Shown piece after piece: positions 57,235 through 64,000 of a stretch of 64,000 nt of DNA (the first letter of the stretch is position 1; each line of letters begins with the position of its first letter). The stretch spans positions 70,805,465 to 70,869,464 of the forward strand of contig NC_087064.1 of NCBI RefSeq assembly GCF_963678635.1, given 5' to 3'. The notes under the pieces are model-generated. The model saw only the letters and a list, made by a program, of their open reading frames with translations. It did no database searches and was not told where the DNA came from. The translations under genes and the position numbers were made by a program. Source of the DNA: Symsagittifera roscoffensis (Eukaryota > Xenacoelomorpha > Acoela > Convolutidae).

Positions 57235-57445
57235 GTTGACAAAAAAAGCTTATCATAAAATTCCATACTATGAAAAAAATGTTTATCATACGATTCCTAC
57301 AATTCCATAGAAAACAAACTCGTATGAAAATTACATGACAAGCATTTTTTCCATAGAATGGAATTGTATGATAGCAATTTTTTTCATTAAATGGAATTGT
57401 ATGATAAGGATTTTTTCCATTCAATGGAGTGGTATGATGAAACTT
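57235..57445. repeat. minisatellite, ~33-bp unit
   Basis: Units of the form atggaattgtatgataa plus a t-rich spacer ending ccatt repeat several times with variations and some inversion (tccatagaatggaa). It recurs at 62110-62330 in the second copy. Confidence 0.7.
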
Positions 57446-57537
57446 TTTTACGGACGAATTTGCATAAGACTCAGTTTATGATTAAGCAAATCAAAGAAAT
57501 AAAGTTAGGCAAAAACTAATTCTTAGCCCGGCCCAAC

Positions 57538-57798
57538 GTGCCAGTCTCTCAACAGAAGAATGAAACTACAGAAAACTTTAGAGGTTTGAAGCTCTGTTAC
57601 TGTGTTTCCTGTAAGTTTCTCTCCTCAAATTCGAGACAGCAGAGAGTTACTTTTAGTGGGAACCAACACCAGGGGAAGGGCTGTCTCATGTTCAAAATAA
57701 CCGACGAGAAAATGAAGACGCCATTCCGAAGTCCAAGTCTGCAGATCCAAAGAACACTCAAAGTCAGCTCCGAGAAATTTTTTCATATTATCATCTAA
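57538..57798 (+). other. conserved 86-codon open frame (duplicated), function unknown
   Basis: The frame starts at GTG and is kept open in the second copy (62420-62680), with changes only near the end. It carries CYCVSCKFLS and KMKTPFRSPSLQIQ. No family is recognised. Openness in both copies may simply reflect recent duplication. It could be an exon, but no flanking splice pair is convincing. Confidence 0.25.
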
Positions 57799-57889
57799 AA
57801 ACAAAATACGAGTGTGTGAAAATGCACATGAATATAGAATACAAATGTATCATAACTTCTATCTGTGCGACAAAAATCAAATTTTAAGA

Positions 57890-58060
57890 CCACCATCGGA
57901 ACCATAGATGTGAAGATCCATTCGAATGTGACCCAAGCGATGGCGCTCAGAAACACAATGCTGTACTGATTTACAAGGTAAAACGGCGCAGTAATGTGTT
58001 TCTCCGCGCCATCGGTTGGGTGACTTTCAAATGGATCTTCTCATATATGATTGATGACCT
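57890..58060. repeat. hairpin (short inverted repeat), copy 1
   Basis: The arms gaagatccattcgaatgtg and a complementary ctttcaaatggatcttc, plus inner arms (cgatggcgc and gcgccatcg), flank a short loop near 57975. The same structure is at about 62770-62940. Confidence 0.8.
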
Positions 58061-58954
58061 TAAAAACTAATTTGAACCACTGGGCTCTGATATAATTACA
58101 AACATTTTCTTAGGAAAATAATCGAGCTTTGCAACTTTGAAATATTTCAAGTTATTTCATAAACCAAAATGGTTCGCAAATAGTTTAAACTTTTCGGAGC
58201 AAGCTATTAAATAAGTATCAAGTATCAAACATCAGTTGTAGTCTAGGTGTAGTTGTTGTAGGTAATATCAAATCAGCTTTTAACGTTTATCAATTAAAAG
58301 TGATCCTTTTTTACGGTGTAACTCATGTTTATTGGGACAAATCTCTGAGAGGTCTCGGATTATAAGCACTTTTAGTACAATTCTATTACTTGGCCTACAA
58401 ATCACTGATATTGCCACGTACCATTCGACCGGAATGAAATTTCGGATTCTAATTGATTTTACAATGGTTCTTCCAAATAATTCCGCGACCTTATATAAAG
58501 CGATAAAAGCGGAGAGCTGTAGTTTAGAAAAGCGGTAAAAGCGAAATAATGGTATCTTTATAATCCATTTTTAATCGATTTTAATCGAATTTTTTTGGTT
58601 TTTTTAATAGAGAATGAGAATTGAAATCCAATATAACCGATTATTATCCATGAAACTAGAGTGCGGGTTACGCTGTTTTTTTACTAGATAAGCTGTCTAG
58701 TCGTAATTCAATAATTATAAATTATACTTCGAAACCTGATCTTCGATTAAATATTTGTGCAAAATTTGTTTGCCACAAATTACTTGATCCAAATATTACG
58801 TTTAAAGACAGAACCATTCAGTTTTTTTCTAAGGTTGTTTCATTTCTTATCTCTCTTCTCGCTTTCGCTAATCATTGAAGCAAAATTATAGATTGTAAGT
58901 TTTTCCTTAATAACCAATTATAATCCATTGCTAAAGGCCGTTTGTTAGTTTTGG

Positions 58955-59170
58955 CTAGCTTACGAGTCAGACCAGTATCGAGATATTGGAATGAAGCTGA
59001 TCTCTCTAAAAACCTCGATTTATCCAGTATTCCTCTAAACCCACTGAGCCTAAGGAGATGGTGTCAGGATCAGTATTAGACTTAGGAGTTACTCGAGCCC
59101 ATTAGACCGAAAAAAGATTGCGTGGCAATAGGCGGCGTACTTCATCTGAAACTATTCTTTGAGATCAGGG
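58955..59170 (+). repeat. diverged LTR fragment, duplicated copy
   Basis: Second copy of 53985-54200, nearly identical, carried along in the tandem duplication. Confidence 0.65.
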
Positions 59171-59566
59171 GCGGGTTTAGGCGGGGCGGGGGTATCGAAC
59201 GCCTCCTTTTCTCAGGATTTCGACCCCTTACCAACCAAAGGGTCCCCCTTTTGGTATTATTTTGTTATTTTATGACATTTTTTCTGACATTTGTTATTTT
59301 ATGAAATTTTTTCTAAAGGTCCCTTTTCAAGTTTTTTGTTAGTTTTTTTCTGCGAACCTTTTTGTTATCCAAATTGCTTCGATCACATTCCAAGCCAGTC
59401 GAAACTTCCCCTGGAAAAGCAGTTTCACGGGATGTGAACTTTTTCCCCGTGTATATCACTTTGTTAGTTAAAACCCTTAAGTATTTCCCTCACACACCAA
59501 GTTATGTAATTATTAACCCCTTTGGTTGTTTTAGGTTTTGAATAATTCGATACTCATCTGTTCCAG

Positions 59567-59806
59567 GTCATCCACTGGATATAGCTACCGAATTCTTGTT
59601 TGCACCAGTAGACTGGAGAGAAATCAAAACCAAACTATGTTTCACCTGAAAGCTGGGACGAGTTGTTCAAATGCAGCTACATAGTTCATTTTTTCTCACA
59701 TGGAACACAGAACATCAAGGTCAGAGGTGATGCAAGAAGAGAAGCCTATTCGTATTTGGCACCGAAGCATTGCCCCAAAAGTTTCAAAAATATCAAACAA
59801 TTTTAA
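59567..59806 (+). pseudogene. duplicated A4GALT exon 4, frameshifted
   Basis: This copy of 54598-54851 keeps the acceptor (ttccag at 59566) and the TAA position (59804-59806). It lacks 14 bp (gtcatcaactgaag of copy 1) after aaactatg at about 59639. The loss is not a multiple of three, so the conserved C-terminal block falls out of frame. Substitutions elsewhere also change residues. If spliced in place of exon 4, the protein would be truncated or altered. It most likely is a dead exon. Confidence 0.85.
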
Positions 59807-59840
59807 CAATTTATAACAATTTTAATGTTAATTAAATACA

Positions 59841-61139
59841 AAACAAGACTGCTCGTATCAAGGCGAAGCTCTGAATCTTCCGACTGCCTTTTAAGGCCTA
59901 TGAAGCAGTATTGACATGGAAATATTAAATGTAAAAAAAAATTGAAATGAAAAAAAAAATTGTAAAAAAAAATTGTGAAAATCATCACCCCACACGCCAC
60001 ATAAAGTAAAAAGTGATAAATTTTGCTTCTAGTAACAAATCATTTATGGCAAATAAGCTTCCTTCAATCAACTTGGAAGGAGTTCTAAGACGGATTAAAT
60101 CTACGCTGACGCGTTACTAGCGCGAAATATATCGCGCGTTAATTATCCCAAATTGGCCAAAAGGGCAATGTTTAAACCCCCATAACTTTACAAAAATTGA
60201 TCACAGGTGGAATATCTTTTCAAATTTAAGTTCAAAACACCAATGGCTTTCGAAAAATGTTGAAAAATTTTGTCAAAAATGGCTAATTAAAAAGTCAAAA
60301 TTTGTCTGAAGAAAAAAAACCATCCCCGAGCAGAATTATTCCGTTACTTTCGTTACGAAAGCCGGAAGAACAACAGTTCCATGTTATAAAAAACTACATT
60401 TATAGTAATATTTACATATATAGTACCTTGTTACAGGAAGAATGATAACTTAGATTCCAAATTAACAGATCACTGTCTGAAGAAAACAAAACGAGAATTA
60501 AATGTTTGAGAAAACAGGATATACATTTAATAATATTACTCAATGTTCTTTTTCGAATTGAAGCGTAATCAAAATTTTTTCGCTTGCTTCTACAGGCACT
60601 GGATCTAAATATTGAGCCCAGTTTTGGTTCGATTTTTGTTCCGACTTTCGATACGAAGGTAACGGAAACTTTGTGCTCGGGGTGGGTTTTTTTTCAGACA
60701 AATTTCGACTTTTTAACTAGCCATTTTTGACAACATTTTGCATATCATTCGAAAAGTATTGTCGTCCTAAGCTCAAATTTGAAAAGATATTTAACCTGTA
60801 ACCTTTTTTCGTAAAGTTACGGGGGTTCAAAGATTGCCATTTTGGCCAATTTGGGACAATTAACGCGCGATATATTTCGCGCTATAAACGCGTAAGCGGA
60901 GAGTTAATCCCTCTTAGAAATCGTTCTGAATTGGTTGAAAGAAGCTTATTTGTCGCAATTTATTTGTTACAAGGAGCGAATTTTATCCTTTTGTACTTTA
61001 TATGGCGTTTGGGGGGGGGGGGAATTTTTATTATTTTTGTTTTATTTCATTTATTTTTTTAATGGTATTACTGCTCCATAAAATTAAAAGGCAGTCGGAA
61101 CATTCAGGGCTTTGCCCTGATACGAGCAGTCTTGTTTTT
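59841..61139. repeat. foldback element, copy 2
   Basis: Duplicate of 54886-56180, with scattered substitutions and altered poly-A and poly-G run lengths. A G11 run lies at 61011. Confidence 0.85.
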
Positions 61140-62109
61140 CTTTCATATCTAGCATTTTGTAAAGCTTGCTGAATTGTCTCAGGCTGAATTGTCTGTATAT
61201 TTCTGGCTGAGTTGTCTGAATTTCAAATTTGCTGAATTGTCTTTGGCCGAATTGTCTGTGCTTATATGCCATAACTGATTTGTTAATAAGAGCAAAATCT
61301 ATCACTTTGTACTTAATATGACGTTCACATTTTTTCAAAAGCTTTTTTTATTTTATTTTATTACGTTTAAATTTTTCAAGTTATCACTGCTCCATAGACC
61401 TTAAAAGGCAGTCGGAACAATCAGGGATTCGCCCTGATGCAAGCAGCCTTGTTAGTAAGGGAACACCCGGGTCAAATTATTTATACTGAGATAACACGCT
61501 CTGGCTTCCAATATAGAACGATCATTTTTCCGACTTTTAAAAAGTGACGTCAGTCGCGTTATGATCAAAAAACTAGTCTTGACATGGTCAAAAATGTAGC
61601 CGCGACATAATCTTAAAATTATTCACGATGTTCTAAAATTAAGTCAGGTTAGGACTTAGCTTGAGTCAATGACTTTCAAACCTACCATGCTTTTAAAGGC
61701 TTAAAAAACAAATATTGAGTTAAAACAAGAGTACGAATTTAAAAATGTATAACGACCAAAAAGAATGAAATCAAATAAAAAAATAGAAAAAACGAAAACA
61801 AATTAAAAAAATTGAAACAAAAGACGAAAAACAAAGACAAGAACAAATTGAAAAAAAAAATGAAAAAAAAAGGAAAAAATATTGTTTTGGAAGTTGCAAG
61901 TTTCTTTGATTGAAAATTTATAAGAACGTAACAGTTTTCTTGGTTATTACAGCATTTACAGACAGTTGTCAGACCATCATTAAAAAACTTAGCTCTGAAA
62001 AAAAAAATAAGTCTAAAGCCTAATTTCATTTCGACGCTTTTCCATAGTCTTATCATAAAAAAACAATTTTCAATAACTTAGAAAAAAACTTTTTCATTTT
62101 CATCATTAG

Positions 62110-62330
62110 TCCCGGGCTGACAAAAAAAGCTTATCATAAAATTCCATACTATGGAAAAAATGTTTATCATACGATTCCATACAATTCCATAGAAAACAAA
62201 CTCGTATGAAAATTACATGACAAGCATTTTTTCCATAGAATGGAATTGTATGATAGCCATTTTTTTCATTAAATGGAATTGTATGATAAGGATTTTTTCC
62301 ATTCAATGGAGTGGTATGATGAAAATTTTT
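62110..62330. repeat. minisatellite, copy 2
   Basis: Duplicate of 57235-57445, with one extra atac unit near 62180. Confidence 0.7.
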
Positions 62331-63430
62331 TACAGACGAATTTGCATAAGACTCAGTTTCTGATTAAGCAAATCAAAGAAACGAAGTTAGGCAAAAACTA
62401 ATTCTTAGCCCGGCCCAACGTGCCAGTCTCTCAACAGAAGAATGAAACTACAGAAAACTTTAGAGGTTTGAAGCTCTGTTACTGTGTTTCCTGTAAGTTT
62501 CTCTCCTCAAATTCGAGACAGCAGAGAGTTACTTTTAGTGGGAACCAACACCAGGGGAAGGGCTGTCTCATGTTCAAAATAACCGACGAGAAAATGAAGA
62601 CGCCATTCCGAAGTCCAAGTCTGCAGATCCAAAGAACACTCAAAGTCAGCTCCGAGAATCTTTTTCATTTTATCATCTAAAAACAAACTAAGATTGTGTG
62701 AAAATGCACATGAATATAGAATACAAATCTATCATAACTTCTATCTGTGCGACAAAAATCAAATTTTAAGACCGCCATCGGAACCATAGATGAGAAGATC
62801 CATTCGAATGTGATCCAAGCGATGGCGCTCAGAAACACAATGCTGTACTGATTTACAAGGTAAAACGGCGCAGTAATGTGTTTCTCCGCGCCATCGGTTG
62901 GTTGACTTTCAAATGGATCTTCTCATATATGATTGATGACCTTAAAAACTAATTTGAACCACTGGGTTCTGATATAATTACAAACATTTTCTTAGGAAAA
63001 TATTCGAGCTTTGCAACTTTGAAATTTTTCAAGTTATTTCATAAACCAAAATGGTTCGGAAATAGTTTAAACTTTTCGGAGCAAGCTATTCAATAAGTAT
63101 CAAGTATCAAACATCAGTTGTAGTCTAGGTGTAGTTGTTGTAGGTAATATCAAATCAGCTTTTAACGTTTATCAATTAAAAGTGATCCTTTTTTACGGTG
63201 TAACTCATGTTTATTGGGACAAATCTCTGAGAGGTCTCGGAATATAAGCACTTTTAGTACAATTCTATTACTTGGCCTACAAATCACTGATAATGCCACG
63301 TACCATTCGACCGGAATGAAATTTCGGATTCTAATTGATTTTACAATGGTTCTTCCAAATAATGCCGCGACCTCATATAAAGCGATAAAAGCGGAGAGCT
63401 GTAGTTTAGAAAAGCGGTTAAAGCGAAAAG

Positions 63431-64000
63431 CGGCTTCAACAAAAGCGGAAGCGGCGAAAAGCGGCTTTTCCAAAAACGGTCAATTCACTGAAAGCAACAC
63501 ACACAATTAATAGACAGTAACGATGGAGCCTTACTGTTTAGCTTTAACCCTTTCTTACTTGGCTCAAGCAACTAGAACACAAAAAAGATGTTGCAAAGAA
63601 AGAGGTGCAAATTAAAAGTTAAAGCAAGCTATGCACGCTATGTAACTTTGAAATATATCTTGTTATTTCATCGACTTATTCGGTTCGCTAAAATTCTAGG
63701 TTTTTCTCATCAACCTATTTCTACTACGAAATATTTCAAGTTATTACCTAGCGCAAACTGTTTCGCTAAATGTTAGTTTTCTGAAGTTTGGAGGGTGTTG
63801 TTTTAGTTGATTCGTTTCAGACTGAAATGTTCGGTGAACGCAAAATTTTGGACAAAAAGACGACACGCAGTGTCTACACAGAGGCGAAGCTGCAGCTTCG
63901 CTAACACGAGCGAGAAAACAGCAAACATCTAGAAGCTTCAAAGTGCACAAAAATCAAATTTTGCATTTTTTTATAATTTGGTTTTTTTTCCACCCGCTCT
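63431..64000. other. sequence beyond the tandem duplication
   Basis: It begins with AAGCGG-rich sequence (63410-63475: aaaagcggcttcaac, aaaagcggaagcgg). No gene is recognised. Open frames at 63588-63776 and 63950-63744 lack any domain. Confidence 0.5.

Larger units (their letters stand above)
53577..63430 (+). repeat. tandem duplication, unit ~4.97 kb (53577-58545 and 58546-63430)
   Basis: Nearly all sequence from about 53577 recurs 4969 bp downstream. Anchors: intron end and exon acceptor at 54597/59566, foldback termini at 54886/59841, minisatellite at 57235/62110, and an 86-codon frame at 57538/62420. The copies differ by scattered substitutions and small indels, including a 14-bp exon deletion and a ~90-bp deletion near 61262. 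The junction is near 58540-58550, where aaaagcggtaaaagcg meets ataatggtatc. Confidence 0.93.

Noticed and set aside
1-64000. CRISPR arrays, rRNA genes and intact tRNA genes
   Set aside because: No regularly spaced repeats with unique spacers, no rRNA-like blocks, and the tRNA-like modules do not fold into full cloverleaves by eye.

Overview
This window looks like gene-poor, AT-rich nuclear DNA from an invertebrate metazoan, most likely an arthropod. The grounds are one spliced glycosyltransferase gene with very long introns, Ty3/gypsy and BEL/Pao LTR retrotransposons, an I/R1-like LINE with RNase H, foldback elements and tRNA-like modules. I see no prokaryotic features and no full-length single-exon host gene. 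The species cannot be fixed from sequence alone.

Host gene. A four-exon model on the + strand gives an alpha-1,4-glycosyltransferase of the A4GALT (Gb3 synthase) family. The exons are about 6273-6454 (signal anchor and stem), 24889-25362 (N-terminal catalytic part with the DXD motif), 50632-50867 and 54598-54851 (conserved C-terminal region). The reading phases agree at all three junctions and give 381 codons plus a stop. Introns are about 18.4, 25.3 and 3.7 kb, and most of their length is retroelement sequence.

1-6270: internally deleted Ty3/gypsy remnant (integrase and pol tail, + strand) followed by noncoding sequence. 6729-23552: a 16.8-kb LTR element inside intron 1. It has 391/378-bp LTRs, a 4-bp target duplication GATG, a tRNA primer site, gag, protease, RT, RNase H, integrase, an env-like gene and a further unrecognised ORF, all broken by stops and frameshifts, with a strikingly G-poor coding strand.

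25496-45868 (intron 2): a minus-strand BEL/Pao element with three LTRs in tandem. Its RNase H is split by a complete minus-strand Ty3/gypsy element (29061-35040), and its 5' part is interrupted by a LINE (about 40930-45027). An unrecognised minus-strand ORF (about 39600-40210) lies between the BEL gag and the LINE. 45869-50631: AT-rich intron with short repeats.

53577-63430: a tandem duplication of about 4.97 kb carrying the last exon, a related solo-LTR fragment, a foldback element, a minisatellite and a hairpin. The second copy of the exon is frameshifted by a 14-bp deletion. The two RT genes on the minus strand have Asn in place of catalytic Asp. The only gene here likely to act in the cell is the A4GALT-like one; all the rest appears to be decayed mobile DNA.
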